This document shows, piece by piece, positions 8,942 through 18,303 of a DNA stretch of 64,000 bases. The translations under genes were made by a program, and so were the position numbers. Within the stretch, counting starts at the first letter, position 1; each line of letters begins with the position of its first letter. Origin of the DNA: Arthrobacter hankyongi (lineage in GTDB: Bacteria > Actinomycetota > Actinomycetes > Actinomycetales > Micrococcaceae); assembly GCF_022012395.1 (NCBI RefSeq), contig NZ_JAKLTQ010000001.1, positions 801,792 to 865,791 of the forward strand, in the 5' to 3' direction. The notes under the pieces are model-generated. The model saw only the letters and a list, made by a program, of their open reading frames with translations. It ran no database searches and had not been told where the DNA came from.

Positions 8942-9877
8942 TTAGAGGTTCGAGGCCTCTTCGTGCTCGGGGTAGACCTCGCGCAGCAGGTGGGCGGTCT
9001 CGGACGGGGTCTTCCCGACCTTGACACCGGCGGCCTCGAGGGCCTCCTTCTTGGCCTGCGCAGTGCCGGAGGAACCGGAGACGATGGCGCCGGCGTGGCC
9101 CATGGTCTTGCCCTCCGGAGCGGTGAAGCCGGCCACGTAGCCGACCACCGGCTTGGTGACGTTGTTCTTGATGAACTCGGCCGCACGCTCCTCGGCGTCG
9201 CCGCCGATCTCGCCGATCATCACGATGGCCTTGGTGTCCGGGTCGGCCTCGAACGCGGCCAGGGCGTCGATGTGGGTGGTGCCGATGACCGGGTCGCCGC
9301 CGATGCCGATGGCGGTGGAGAAGCCCAGGTCGCGCAGTTCGTACATCATCTGGTAGGTCAGGGTGCCGGACTTGGAGACCAGGCCCACGCCGCCCTTGCC
9401 GGTGATGTTCGCCGGGGTGATGCCCACCAGGGACTCGCCCGGGGTGATGATGCCGGGGCAGTTCGGGCCGATGATGCGGGTGATCTGCTTGCCGTCGGCG
9501 TCAACCTTGGACTGAGCCAGGGCCCAGAACTCGGCCGAATCCTGCACCGGCACGCCCTCGGTGATCACCACAACGAGGCCGATCTCGGCCTCGATGGCCT
9601 CGACCACGGCGTCCTTGGTGAAAGCCGGCGGCACGAAGACGATTGACACGTCGGCGCCGGTCTCGGCGATGGCTTCCTTGACCGTGCCGAACACCGGCAG
9701 TTCGACACCGGCGCCGTGCTGGTCCTTATGCGTGACGGTGGTGCCGGCCTTGCGCGCGTTCACGCCGCCGACAATGTTGGTCCCGGCGTGCAGCATGCGG
9801 GCGGTGTGCTTGGAGCCTTCGCCGCCGGTGATGCCCTGGACGATGACCTTGGAGTCCTTGTTGATGAAGATAGACAT
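8942..9877 (-). CDS. sucD: Succinyl-CoA ligase [ADP-forming] subunit alpha
   Basis: A 311-residue alpha subunit of succinyl-CoA synthetase, the TCA-cycle enzyme that couples succinyl-CoA cleavage to ATP or GTP formation. Residues 1-25 hold the CoA-binding start ([14 protein letters not shown]), followed by [13 protein letters not shown] and [14 protein letters not shown]. The active-site histidine that is transiently phosphorylated lies in [17 protein letters not shown]. It follows sucC by 18 nt in one leftward operon closed by the hairpin at 8834-8886. Confidence 0.97.
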   Translation of the reverse strand: MSIFINKDSKVIVQGITGGEGSKHTARMLHAGTNIVGGVNARKAGTTVTHKDQHGAGVELPVFGTVKEAIAETGADVSIVFVPPAFTKDAVVEAIEAEIGLVVVITEGVPVQDSAEFWALAQSKVDADGKQITRIIGPNCPGIITPGESLVGITPANITGKGGVGLVSKSGTLTYQMMYELRDLGFSTAIGIGGDPVIGTTHIDALAAFEADPDTKAIVMIGEIGGDAEERAAEFIKNNVTKPVVGYVAGFTAPEGKTMGHAGAIVSGSSGTAQAKKEALEAAGVKVGKTPSETAHLLREVYPEHEEASNL

Positions 9878-9895
9878 GTTCTTTTTCCTCGATCC

Positions 9896-11059
9896 TTAGG
9901 CGTTCGCCAGCTCGGCGGCCTTGTCGGCGCCTTCGTCCATACCGACGGCCAGGGTCACCAGCGGGTGGTTGGCCTCGCGCAGGATGCGGCGGCCTTCCTC
10001 GACGCTGTTGCCGTCCAGGCGGACCACCAAGGGCTTGGTAGCCTTCGCGCCCAGGATCTCCAGGGCCTTGACGATGCCGTTGGCCACGGCGTCGCAGGCG
10101 GTGATGCCGCCGAAGACGTTCACGAACACGCTCTTGACCTGCGCGTCGTTGAGGATGATGTCCAGGCCGTTGGCCATGACCTCGGCGGAGGCACCGCCGC
10201 CGATGTCCAGGAAGTTTGCCGGCTTGACGTTGCCGTGCTTCTCGCCGGCGTAGGCGACGACGTCCAGGGTGGACATGACCAGACCGGCACCGTTGCCGAT
10301 GATGCCCACTTCGCCGTCAAGCTTGACGTAGTTCAGGTCCAGCTCCTTGGCCTTGGCCTCGAGCGGGTCGGCGGCGTCCTTGTCCTCGAGCTCGCTGTGC
10401 CCGGGGTGGCGGAAGCCGGCGTTCTCATCCAGGGAGACCTTGCCGTCGATCGCCAGCAGCTCACCGCTTCCGGACTTGACCAGCGGGTTGACCTCGACCA
10501 GGGTGGCGTCTTCGGCCTTGAAGACGTCCCAGAGCTTGATGAAGGTGTCCACCAGCTTCGCGTGCAGCTCCTCGGGGAAGCCGGCTGCCTCGGCGATCTC
10601 GCGGGCCTTGGCCTCGTCGATGCCCACGGCCGGATCCACAGCCACGCGGGCCAGGGCCTCGGGGCGCTCGACGGCGAGCTGCTCGATCTCCATGCCGCCC
10701 TCCTTGGAGCACATGGCGAGGTAATTCCGGTTGGCACGGTCCAGCAGGATGGAGAAGTAGTACTCCTCGGCAATGTCAGCACCCTGGGCGATCATCACGC
10801 GCTTGACGGTGTGGCCCTTGATGTCCATCCCGAGGATGTTGGAAGCGTATTCGAAGGCTTCCTCCGGGGTCTTGGCGACCTTGACGCCGCCGGCCTTGCC
10901 GCGGCCACCGACCTTGACCTGTGCCTTGACGACGACGACGCCGCCGATCTTTTCTGCTGCGGCCTTAGCTTCTTCGGGGGTGTAAGCCACGATCCCGGCG
11001 AGCACGGGTACACCGTGCGCCTCAAAAAGATCGCGTGCCTGGTATTCAAACAGGTCCAC
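9896..11059 (-). CDS. sucC: Succinyl-CoA ligase [ADP-forming] subunit beta
   Basis: A 387-residue beta subunit with the N-terminal ATP-grasp fold ([19 protein letters not shown], then [18 protein letters not shown]), metal and nucleotide contacts around [10 protein letters not shown], and the C-terminal CoA-ligase domain ([45 protein letters not shown]). The start is a GTG at 11057-11059 with AAGGA 9-10 nt upstream. It is the first gene of the sucCD operon. Confidence 0.97.
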   Translation of the reverse strand: MDLFEYQARDLFEAHGVPVLAGIVAYTPEEAKAAAEKIGGVVVVKAQVKVGGRGKAGGVKVAKTPEEAFEYASNILGMDIKGHTVKRVMIAQGADIAEEYYFSILLDRANRNYLAMCSKEGGMEIEQLAVERPEALARVAVDPAVGIDEAKAREIAEAAGFPEELHAKLVDTFIKLWDVFKAEDATLVEVNPLVKSGSGELLAIDGKVSLDENAGFRHPGHSELEDKDAADPLEAKAKELDLNYVKLDGEVGIIGNGAGLVMSTLDVVAYAGEKHGNVKPANFLDIGGGASAEVMANGLDIILNDAQVKSVFVNVFGGITACDAVANGIVKALEILGAKATKPLVVRLDGNSVEEGRRILREANHPLVTLAVGMDEGADKAAELANA

Positions 11060-11383
11060 GGGCTGTGTCCTTCTACGTCGAAGTCGTTGCTGACGCGGAG
11101 CAGGAACCGCGCCAAACCTGCCCGCCCGGGGGCTGTGGCAGGAGCGTGGTCCGCATCTGCTCCACCGGGAACTTTAGTCCCTTGGCGTTTGACGCCGGTC
11201 CCAGACTACCCGTTTCGTGACCAAGGGCACAGTTCTACGGATTGTCGAAAAGTCACGGTTTGCGCTAGCTATTGCGGCAGACGGTCCCGTTTCGAGGGGA
11301 AAGCCAGGCCGCACGGTACCGCGCCCAGGCTAACTGCGCGTGATACCGCCGGCACATGACGACCAAGGCCGCCCTGCCCTGCC
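11060..11383. other. Intergenic region upstream of sucC
   Basis: This 324-bp gap must hold the sucCD promoter, transcribed leftwards, and the downstream end of the broken DUF222-HNH gene. I see a short palindrome GGCGTTTGACGCC at 11184-11196 but no convincing paired -35 and -10 boxes and no further gene. Confidence 0.5.
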
Positions 11384-13192
11384 TCAGAACGGTGGGGGTG
11401 CGTGGGGGTCCGGTTTCGGCGGCTCGGGCCGTTGGGCACGGTGCGGGGTCCAGCTGCCGTCCGGGTCGCTGGTGTAGCAGTGGCCGGTGCGGGAGCTCCA
11501 GTGGAGCCGGCCATGGCCTTCCTGGCTGAGGGACCACCCGCCGCGGTGCTTGGCGGTGTGGTCGCGCCGGCAGAGCAGCTCGAGGTTCCCGAGGGTGGTC
11601 TTGCCGCCGTCTTCCCAAGCGATGGTGTGGTCGATGTCGCAGAACCTGGCGTCGGTGCGGCAGCCGGGGCCGCGGCAGTGCCTGTCGCGCAGGCGGACCA
11701 GACGTTTGAGCCATTCGGGCGGGTGGCGCAGGTCCCTGGCGGCGGCGAGCGCCCGGCCGTGTTCGTCGGTGAGGACCGGCAGCCAGGTCCTGGCCAGCGC
11801 TGCGAGGTTGCGGGCCATTTCGGCGGGGATCGGACCGTAGCCGGCGAGATCGCCGGGGTCATCAGCGAGCCGGGCTGCAGTTTCCAGGGACAACGTCACC
11901 GCGACGCCGGCGGTGATGTTTCCCGCCGGCCCGCGGCCGCAGGATGTGCAGGGCTGCCCGGGGGAAACCGGGACCGTTCGGAAGCCGGCTCCGGGACCAC
12001 GTGTTCCCGGCGCCTCCGGGCTGCCGCCGTCAGCGTTCTCCGGCAAGGCATGAGCGGGCGTGGCCAGCAGCAGGTCGGTGAAAACGTCGGCACGCAACTG
12101 GGGAAGCGTCCTGGCCTCGGCCGGTCCCTGGAGGCTCTTGGCGTGGGCCTGGATCAGGTTGTAGGCCAGCAGCGCCTTGTCCGCACTGGTCCGGATGGAC
12201 AGCTCTGCCATCCCGTCATCCTGCGGGATGAAGGTGACGTTGCGGGATTCCACGGCCCTGCGGTGCCGGGCTTCGAGGGGTTCGGGGTGCAGTCGCTGCC
12301 GGGCGCCGCGGACGCGCTCCTAGACGCTGTCTTTGGTGATGGTCCCCGCGCCCGGCAGTACCGCGGCTTCGAATTCGGGCAGCAGGTCCGGAGGCAGGTC
12401 GGCGGAGCCTCGGGCCAGGGCCGCCGCCCGCGGCAGGTCCAGATCCCCTGCGGCCATGGCCTCCACGGTGACAGGCAGCCCGCGGCAGAGCCGGACGGCG
12501 TCGGCCAGGTCCCTGCGGGCCGACTCCACGGGCTGGGCCAGGGCCGCGGCGACTTCCTGGGCGGCGAACCGGGAAAACCCATCAGGTTCGGAAGGGCCGG
12601 TGTCTTCGGCCGGGCGCAACTCGGCCAGCCGGCACAGGGCCCTCACCCGGACCGACTGTATCCAGGCGGTGACCTTCGCCGTGGCCCTCAGGCAGCCGAT
12701 GGCTTCCCAGTCATCCAGGCCGTCCGGATCGATGTGCCCGAGTGCCGCGGCCAGCACCGTCGGGGACAGTTGCTGCCAGCCTGCGGGCAAACCGGCCCGT
12801 CCGGGCCCCGGTCCCGCAGCGGCAGGATCGGCGGCGGTCAGATCGGCAGCGGCAGAATCTCCGGCGTCCGCTGCAATGGCGGGCAGGGAAGCAGCAGGAG
12901 ATTCCGGAACGGGCGGAGCGGGCGGAACCGCCGGCCCGGGCCGCTCCGCAGCACCGGCAGACGCACCGGCGCCGGCTCCAGGCCCGTCCACAGCGTCGAT
13001 GGAGGTGCCGGCAGCGGTTTCGATACCGGCCTCACCGGCAGGGTTCCACGGCCACGGCTGGCCGAGGCGCCCGGCCCATTCTCCGAGCAGAAGCCTGTAC
13101 AGATGGAACTCCAGCAAGGACGTACTCCCGACCGGCACCGCCTGGCGGCTCGCCGGAACCGGAGGCTCGAAACCGTGCCGGTACCTGTCCAT
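11384..13192 (-). pseudogene. DUF222 / HNH endonuclease domain protein interrupted by an amber stop
   Basis: The frame is continuous over about 602 codons apart from one TAG at 12320-12322. The upstream part (from the ATG at 13192) has an Ala/Pro-rich low-complexity segment (residues about 55-130) and the helical DUF222 repeat (ATAKVTAWIQSVRVRAL, LARGSADLPPDLLPEFEAAV). Beyond the stop the same frame continues with RQRLHPEPLEARHRRAV and SRNVTFIPQDDGMAELS, which normally follow directly in this family, and ends in an HNH nuclease domain (CRGPGCRTDARFCDIDH, LGNLELLCRRDH). A single base change from GAG or CAG would make the stop. DUF222-HNH genes are multi-copy in actinobacteria and of uncertain role. 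The downstream piece could still be made from the ATG at 12253. Confidence 0.85.
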
Positions 13193-13301
13193 AACCCAAC
13201 GGTACGATCCGCTACTGACAATCCTGCGCGGGGGTTCCGCGCAGGACCTACCTGGCTTGGGAGGGACTGCGGCAGGATGGGGAAGGTGTGGCCGGCGGGC
13301 G

Positions 13302-15677
13302 CTATGCCAGCTTCGTCAGCGGGGCATAGCGCAGCAGCAGCCGCTTTTCACCGATGTCGAATTTCACCTTGGCCACCGTCTTGTCCCCGGCCCCTTCCAG
13401 CGACAGCACCGTGCCGTTGCCGAAGCTGGTGTGGCTGACCTTGTCCCCCACCGTGAGGGCGATGATTTCCTTCTGCGGCTGCACCCGTCCGGCGCGGACC
13501 GCCGCCGGGGCGCTGCTGGTGGCGGGCCGCTGGGCTTCCGACGCACCGGCACCCCAGAACGAACCCGAGTACCGGCTGGAGCCGAAGCCTCCGGAGGTGA
13601 ACGCCGGGCGCTCGGCCCCCTCGCGCTTCCAGTCGATCAGCTCGGCCGGGACCTCCTGGATAAACTGGCTGGCCGGGTTGTACTGGCTCTGGCCCCACAT
13701 GCTGCGCGATTCCGACCGGGTGATGTAAAGCCGCTTGCGTGCCCGGGTGAGGCCTACGTACGCCAGCCGGCGCTCCTCGGCCAGTTCCTTGGGGTCCGTC
13801 ATCGAGCGTTGGTGCGGGAAGATGCCGTGCTCCATGCCGGTCAGGAACACCACCGGGAATTCCAGGCCCTTGGCGGTGTGCAGGGTCATCAGCGTGACGA
13901 CGCCCTGGTTCTTCGCCAGCGCGGCGCCCTCCTCGTCCGGGGCATCCGGGATCTGGTCGGCATCCGCCACCAGCGCCACCTGTTCCAGGAATTCACCGAG
14001 CGAGCCCTCCGGGTTGTCCCGCTCGTATTCACGCACGACGGCGAGCAGTTCGGCGAGGTTTTCCACCCGGGACTCGTCCTGCGGATCGTTGCTCTGGCGC
14101 AGTGCGGCCAGGTACCCGGTCTGCTCCAGCACCGCTTCCAGGGCGGCCGCGGCGCCGGAACCGGTAGCCACCTCGGCCAGGTCCTCGATGAGCTTGACGA
14201 AGGCCGCCACGGCGTTGACCGAGCGCGTGGCCATGGCCGGAGCCTCGCCCGCCCGGCGCAGCGCGTCGAAAAAGGAAATCCGCTCCCGTTCGGCCAGGGC
14301 CGCCACGGCATACTCGGCCCGGTCCCCGATCCCGCGCTTAGGTTCGTTGAGAATGCGACGCAGGTTCACGACGTCGTCGGGGTTCACCAGCACGCGCAGG
14401 TATGCCAGGGCGTCCTTGATCTCCTTGCGTTCGTAGAACCGGGTGCCACCGACCACCTTGTAGGGCAGGCCGACCCGGACCAGCAGGTCCTCGATGGAGC
14501 GGGACTGGGCGTTGGTGCGGTAGAAAATGGCCACGTCGCCGGGGCGCAGGCCCTCGCTGTCCTGCAGCCGGTCGATCTCGTCGGCGATGAACCGGGCCTC
14601 GTCGTGCTCGTTCTCGCCCACATAGCCGATGATCCGCTCGCCATCCCCCTGCGCGGTCCACAGCCGCTTCTGCGGCCGGTCCGGGTTGCGCGAGATCACC
14701 GCGTTGGCGGCGCTGAGGATGGTCTGCGTGGAGCGGTAGTTCTGCTCGAGCAGGATGGTCCGGGCCTGCGGGTAGTCCTTCTCGAATTCGACGATGTTGC
14801 GCACGTCGGCACCGCGGAAGGCGTAGATGGACTGGTCCGAGTCCCCCACCACGGTCAGCTCGCCGGGCGGGACCAGTGCGTCGCCGCCGGCCGAGGCTCC
14901 GGTCAGTTCGCGCACCAGCACGTACTGGGCGTGGTTGGTGTCCTGGTATTCGTCCACCAGGATGTGCCGGAACCGGCGCCGATAGGAGTCCGCCACGGCC
15001 GGGAAGGCCTGGAACATAAAGACCACTTGGGCGATCAGGTCGTCGAAGTCCATCGCGTTGGCCTGGCGCATGCGCTGGGTGTAGCCGGTGTACACCGAGG
15101 CCACCGCCTGTTCGAAGGGGTCCGAGTAGTTGGCGGTGGCGGCGAAGCTCTCGTCGTCGATCAGTTCGTTTTTCAGCGCCGAGATTTTGTGCTGGATCGC
15201 CTTGGGCGCGAACCGCTTCGGATCCAGGTCCAGCCCCTTGGCCACCAGTGTGATCAGCCGGAGCGTGTCGGCCGAATCGTAGATGGAAAAGTTCGAGTTC
15301 AGGCCCACGTTCTTGGCCTCGCGGCGCAGGATCTTCACACAGGAGGAGTGGAAGGTGGAGATCCACATGTTCTTCGCCGGGTCCCCTACCAGGGCTTCGA
15401 TCCGCTCGCGCATTTCCGCTGCGGCCTTGTTGGTGAAGGTGATGGCCAGGATCTCCCCCGGCCGGGCCCGCCCGGTAGCCAGCAGGTAGGCGATCCGGTG
15501 GCTGAGCACCCGGGTCTTGCCCGAGCCGGCCCCGGCCACGATCAGCAGCGGCGAACCGGCGTGCTTGACCGCTTCCTCCTGCTGCGGGTTCAGGCCCGCC
15601 AGCAGTTCCTGTGCCCCGGGCAGCACCGGGGCGGTGTCGGCAGGCAGGTCAAAGGCCGGGTCAGTGAGAAAATCCAT
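13302..15677 (-). CDS. pcrA: ATP-dependent DNA helicase PcrA/UvrD
   Basis: A 791-residue superfamily 1A 3'-5' helicase acting in nucleotide excision repair and removal of obstacles from replication forks. All motifs are visible: AGAGSGKT (I), AITFTNKAA (Ia), VDEYQDTN (II), GDSDQSIYAFRGAD (III), LEQNYRST (IV), LMTLHTAKGLEFPVVF (V) and RLAYVGLTRARKRLYI (VI). The C-terminal about 60 residues form the Tudor-like tail (GDKVSHTSFGNGTVLSLEG) that contacts RNA polymerase in PcrA. Length is typical for the actinobacterial protein. The start is an ATG at 15675-15677. Confidence 0.96.
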   Translation of the reverse strand: MDFLTDPAFDLPADTAPVLPGAQELLAGLNPQQEEAVKHAGSPLLIVAGAGSGKTRVLSHRIAYLLATGRARPGEILAITFTNKAAAEMRERIEALVGDPAKNMWISTFHSSCVKILRREAKNVGLNSNFSIYDSADTLRLITLVAKGLDLDPKRFAPKAIQHKISALKNELIDDESFAATANYSDPFEQAVASVYTGYTQRMRQANAMDFDDLIAQVVFMFQAFPAVADSYRRRFRHILVDEYQDTNHAQYVLVRELTGASAGGDALVPPGELTVVGDSDQSIYAFRGADVRNIVEFEKDYPQARTILLEQNYRSTQTILSAANAVISRNPDRPQKRLWTAQGDGERIIGYVGENEHDEARFIADEIDRLQDSEGLRPGDVAIFYRTNAQSRSIEDLLVRVGLPYKVVGGTRFYERKEIKDALAYLRVLVNPDDVVNLRRILNEPKRGIGDRAEYAVAALAERERISFFDALRRAGEAPAMATRSVNAVAAFVKLIEDLAEVATGSGAAAALEAVLEQTGYLAALRQSNDPQDESRVENLAELLAVVREYERDNPEGSLGEFLEQVALVADADQIPDAPDEEGAALAKNQGVVTLMTLHTAKGLEFPVVFLTGMEHGIFPHQRSMTDPKELAEERRLAYVGLTRARKRLYITRSESRSMWGQSQYNPASQFIQEVPAELIDWKREGAERPAFTSGGFGSSRYSGSFWGAGASEAQRPATSSAPAAVRAGRVQPQKEIIALTVGDKVSHTSFGNGTVLSLEGAGDKTVAKVKFDIGEKRLLLRYAPLTKLA

Positions 15678-15787
15678 GGTCCATCAATTCTAGAGGCTAA
15701 GCCTGACACCCGCCGCGGCCCGCGGCAGCATGGGGCGCCCAGCGTCCGCGGCGAGGCCGCCCCGCCGCGCGGCGGCATAATGGAACC

Positions 15788-16432
15788 ATGTCCAAAACCC
15801 CCGCCCAGCGCGCCCGCAAGCACGGACCGAACGCGGCCACCGCCGCCGGCGGCCCGTCCTCCACAGGTGCCGCCGGCCGCTCCGGCAGCCAAGGCCAACA
15901 GCCGGAGGGCAATCCCAACCTCATCGTGATTGCCGGGATCGGGGCCTCGGTCTTCCTCTTGGGCTATTCCTTCCTGCTGGCCCTGCCGGGCTTCCAAGAC
16001 CTGGCCGGCGGCCTGGCCATGCCGGACACACTGGTCGGCGGCTACAGCACCGAATACGTCCAGCAGGTCCGCACTGCCTTCGGCGCCGACGGCGCGGGCC
16101 AGTACAACTTCTGGCACAAGACGGCGGACACCATCTTTCCGCTGCTGTTCGCGCTCAGCTGGATGCTGCTGATCGGCACGCAGGTGCGGCGCGGATTGCT
16201 GCGCTGGTTCTACTGGGCCCCGGTGCTGCTCTACGTGATCGCTGATCTGGGCGAGAACCTGGCCATCGACGCCGCGCTGGCTACCGACCCGGTGGGCAGC
16301 GCCGCCCTGGCCAGCTTCCTGACCGTGGCCAAGTCCGTGCTGTTCGTGCTCAGCCTGGCCGCCGGGGCGCTGGCCGTGTTCCGGAAGCGGCGCGCAACGC
16401 CGCGTCAAACAACCGGAGCGGGGAGAGGGTAA
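15788..16432 (+). CDS. Predicted four-span membrane protein, unknown function
   Basis: A 214-residue protein with a basic, Gly/Ser-rich cytoplasmic N-terminus (residues 1-42) and four hydrophobic spans, near residues 44-65 (LIVIAGIGASVFLLGYSFLL), 110-130 (IFPLLFALSWMLLIGTQV), 138-160 and 180-203. It ends in a basic tail. No enzyme motif is recognisable. It is divergent from pcrA with a 110-bp gap and precedes the tRNA-Arg gene. Confidence 0.75.
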   Translation: MSKTPAQRARKHGPNAATAAGGPSSTGAAGRSGSQGQQPEGNPNLIVIAGIGASVFLLGYSFLLALPGFQDLAGGLAMPDTLVGGYSTEYVQQVRTAFGADGAGQYNFWHKTADTIFPLLFALSWMLLIGTQVRRGLLRWFYWAPVLLYVIADLGENLAIDAALATDPVGSAALASFLTVAKSVLFVLSLAAGALAVFRKRRATPRQTTGAGRG

Positions 16433-16474
16433 GCTTTTAAGTGTTCCGGGACTGCGCGAGCAGAACCCGGACCC

Positions 16475-16548
16475 GCCTCTGTAGCTCAGTAGGATAGAGC
16501 GACCCTCTCCTAAAGGGTAGGCCATCGGTTCGATTCCGGTCAGGGGCA
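16475..16548 (+). tRNA. tRNA-Arg (anticodon CCU)
   Basis: A full cloverleaf can be folded. The acceptor GCCTCTG pairs with CAGGGGC (one G-U), the D arm is GCTC/GAGC, and the anticodon stem ACCCT/AGGGT has loop CTCCTAA with anticodon CCT. The T arm is CCGG-type with TTCGATT. The discriminator base is A and CCA is not encoded. It reads AGG codons, which are rare in this GC-rich genome. Confidence 0.95.
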
Positions 16549-16634
16549 CATATTGGGTAGGAGAAGCGTCTTCCCCGGTCCTGCTGTTTCCCCGCCCGTG
16601 CCGGGCCGCCAAGCATCAACAGGGCGTTAACCGG

Positions 16635-16684
16635 GGAAGCCGCCGCCCGTGCATCCCCCCACGGGTGCACGGGCGGCGGCTTCC
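16635..16684. terminator. Strong inverted repeat downstream of tRNA-Arg
   Basis: Perfect 19-bp arms 16635-16653 and 16666-16684 with a 12-nt loop, about 86 bp past the tRNA. Its position fits a terminator for tRNA-Arg. Being symmetric, it could also stop transcripts coming from the right. Confidence 0.7.
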
Positions 16685-16872
16685 ACTGGTTAAGGCTTGC
16701 GGACCGGGCCCCTGAGTGGGCCACATGGTGCCAGCAGTTCTTCCCGTTCGACCGAACCATGGATAAATCCGGGCCCCAAGCCTTGTGACGGCCCGTTCCT
16801 CCCCGTGGCAGTATGGTGGCTCTTGAACCGTTCACTTCAAGAGAACTCCTGCCGGACGAGGCCGTCCATACC

Positions 16873-16893
16873 AGTAAATCCATTCGATTTACT
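16873..16893. promoter_or_regulatory. Operator-like palindrome in a gene-less stretch
   Basis: Perfect inverted repeat AGTAAATC-N5-GATTTACT, AT-rich in a 70% GC genome, lying 93 bp beyond the 3' end of the ROK regulator gene. No gene starts nearby on either strand. It has the size and symmetry of a repressor site. No regulator is assigned. Confidence 0.45.
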
Positions 16894-16916
16894 AAAAGCA
16901 AGCCCGCCGGCTGAAC

Positions 16917-16956
16917 TTTCGGTAAACGCTTTAATATTTCGGCAAATGCTTTAACA
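16917..16956. repeat. Two tandem 20-bp direct repeats, operator-like
   Basis: TTTCGGTAAACGCTTTAATA (16917-16936) is followed directly by TTTCGGCAAATGCTTTAACA (16937-16956), identical at 17 of 20 positions; a third copy starts (TTTCG) and stops. Each unit has a partly symmetric core (TAAACGCTTTA-like). The repeats end 29 bp before the stop codon of the ROK gene. The gap 16549-16985 holds nothing else I can support besides the hairpin and palindrome listed separately. Confidence 0.6.
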
Positions 16957-16985
16957 TTTCGCCCGCTGCGTGCGACCCGCAACGC

Positions 16986-18221
16986 TCAAGTGCGGCTGCC
17001 CAGCAGCAGGCCGCTCGCCTTCGGCGACAGCGCGTGGTCCAGCACCAGGCAGGCCCCTCCCAGCGCACCAACCTGATGGCCCAGCCCCGAGCCTTCGACC
17101 ACTACCCCGTGGATGGCATGCGCCACGAAACGGTCCTGAATCTCCCGGCGCAGCCTGGGCAGGGCAAAATCGACGAGGCCGTCCCACAGGGGGCCACCGA
17201 AGATGATCCGTTCCACATCCAGCAGGTTGGCCACATGCGCCACGGCCGCACCCAGCTGTCCGGCCGCCCGGTCACAGATCTGCACCGCCTCGGGCCGGCC
17301 GTCCTTGGCCATCATGCACAACCGGGATACCGCCGCGGTGGTCTCCGCCAGCCCACTGAGGTCCTGGTCCTGCGGGAACAGTCCGGCGTCGATCCCCTGC
17401 TGGATCAGCGTCCGGAAGGCCAGGGCCATGCCCACGCAGTTGCGGCGGCCGCAGTAGCACTCGGGCACTTCCAGCTGGGTCGGGTAGTGCCCGATCTCGC
17501 CGATATTGTTCGAGGACCCGCGCAGCACCTCACCCTGCAGCACCACCCCGGCACCCAGGCCAGTGCCCAGGTAGATGAAGGCAAAGTTCTCCGGCGTGGT
17601 CCGCTCGCTGGCCCAAAGTTCGGCCACGGCAGCGGCCGTGACGTCCTTGTCCAGCAGCACCGGCAGCCCGGTCAGCTTGTGCAGCGGCTCGCGCAGGGAC
17701 ACCCTCTCCCAGCCGTGCAGCATGGGCGGGCCCACTACAATGCCCCGCGGCTCATCGATGGGGCCGGGCGCCGCCACACCAATGCCGAGGATCTTCTCCC
17801 GGGCCACGCCGGTCTCCGCGATCAACTCACGGACCCGGTCCGCCATGGCTTCGACGGTACGGTCCGGCTGCCCGACCACGGGCATCTCATGCCGGGCGGA
17901 AGCGACCACCTCCCCATCCAGCCTGAGCATCACCAGCGTCATCAGCGCCGGGTCCAGATGGATCCCGATCGCGAACCGGCTGGAAACTTCCAGCTTCAGC
18001 AGCGTGCGCGGCTTGCCCGGCCCGGAAACCGCCTTGCGGTCCTCCCGCACCAGCCCCTCGTCGACGAGCCGGCGGACCACGTTGCTGATGGTCTGCGGCG
18101 ACAGTCCGGTCAGTTCCACCAGCTCAACCCGGGCCACACCCTCGTGGGCGCGACGGATCGCGTCCAGGATAACCGCCTGGTTGTAGCCTCCCAGACGGCC
18201 AAGGTTGGTACCACGCTGCAT
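16986..18221 (-). CDS. ROK-family transcriptional regulator (NagC/XylR type)
   Basis: A 411-residue ROK protein with an N-terminal winged helix-turn-helix (LVELTGLSPQTISNVVRRL at about residues 36-54) and a C-terminal sugar-kinase-like domain. The phosphate motif is YLGTGLGAGVVLQGEVLRG, followed by NIGEIGHYP and the zinc-binding cysteines in CYCGRRNCVG, where the family often has CxCGxxGC. Kinase activity is unlikely to be the main role; such proteins sense sugars and repress sugar operons. The start is the ATG at 18219-18221. The upstream gap to the ABC exporter is 82 bp and contains a candidate operator at 18253-18271. No sugar transport gene is adjacent, so the target is not evident. Confidence 0.9.
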   Translation of the reverse strand: MQRGTNLGRLGGYNQAVILDAIRRAHEGVARVELVELTGLSPQTISNVVRRLVDEGLVREDRKAVSGPGKPRTLLKLEVSSRFAIGIHLDPALMTLVMLRLDGEVVASARHEMPVVGQPDRTVEAMADRVRELIAETGVAREKILGIGVAAPGPIDEPRGIVVGPPMLHGWERVSLREPLHKLTGLPVLLDKDVTAAAVAELWASERTTPENFAFIYLGTGLGAGVVLQGEVLRGSSNNIGEIGHYPTQLEVPECYCGRRNCVGMALAFRTLIQQGIDAGLFPQDQDLSGLAETTAAVSRLCMMAKDGRPEAVQICDRAAGQLGAAVAHVANLLDVERIIFGGPLWDGLVDFALPRLRREIQDRFVAHAIHGVVVEGSGLGHQVGALGGACLVLDHALSPKASGLLLGSRT

Positions 18222-18252
18222 TTATGGGCCCTTGCTTCGACACTTTGCCAAG

Positions 18253-18271
18253 TTAGGTAAACCTAGGACAC
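18253..18271. promoter_or_regulatory. Candidate IdeR/DtxR iron box (or ROK operator)
   Basis: TTAGGTAAACCTAGGACAC matches the first 13 positions of the DtxR/IdeR consensus TWAGGTWAGSCTWACCTWA at all but one, but the right half is poor. It lies 31 bp upstream of the ROK gene start, beyond the 3' end of the exporter. It shares GGTAAAC with the repeat at 16917, so autoregulation by the ROK protein is an alternative reading. An IdeR-type regulator is encoded at 29541-30236. Confidence 0.4.
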
Positions 18272-18303
18272 TCTACCCAATCACCGCGAACTTGTGCCGG
18301 TGG

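Noticed and set aside
12333..15929. A 1198-codon open frame on the plus strand across the DUF222-HNH gene and pcrA
   Set aside because: It is antisense to pcrA, whose helicase motifs are complete, and its composition (runs of Gly, Arg, Gln, His) is that of a GC-rich shadow frame.
16437..16982. A 181-codon minus-strand open frame across the tRNA and the operator-like repeats
   Set aside because: It runs through tRNA-Arg and the hairpin and has no conserved features.
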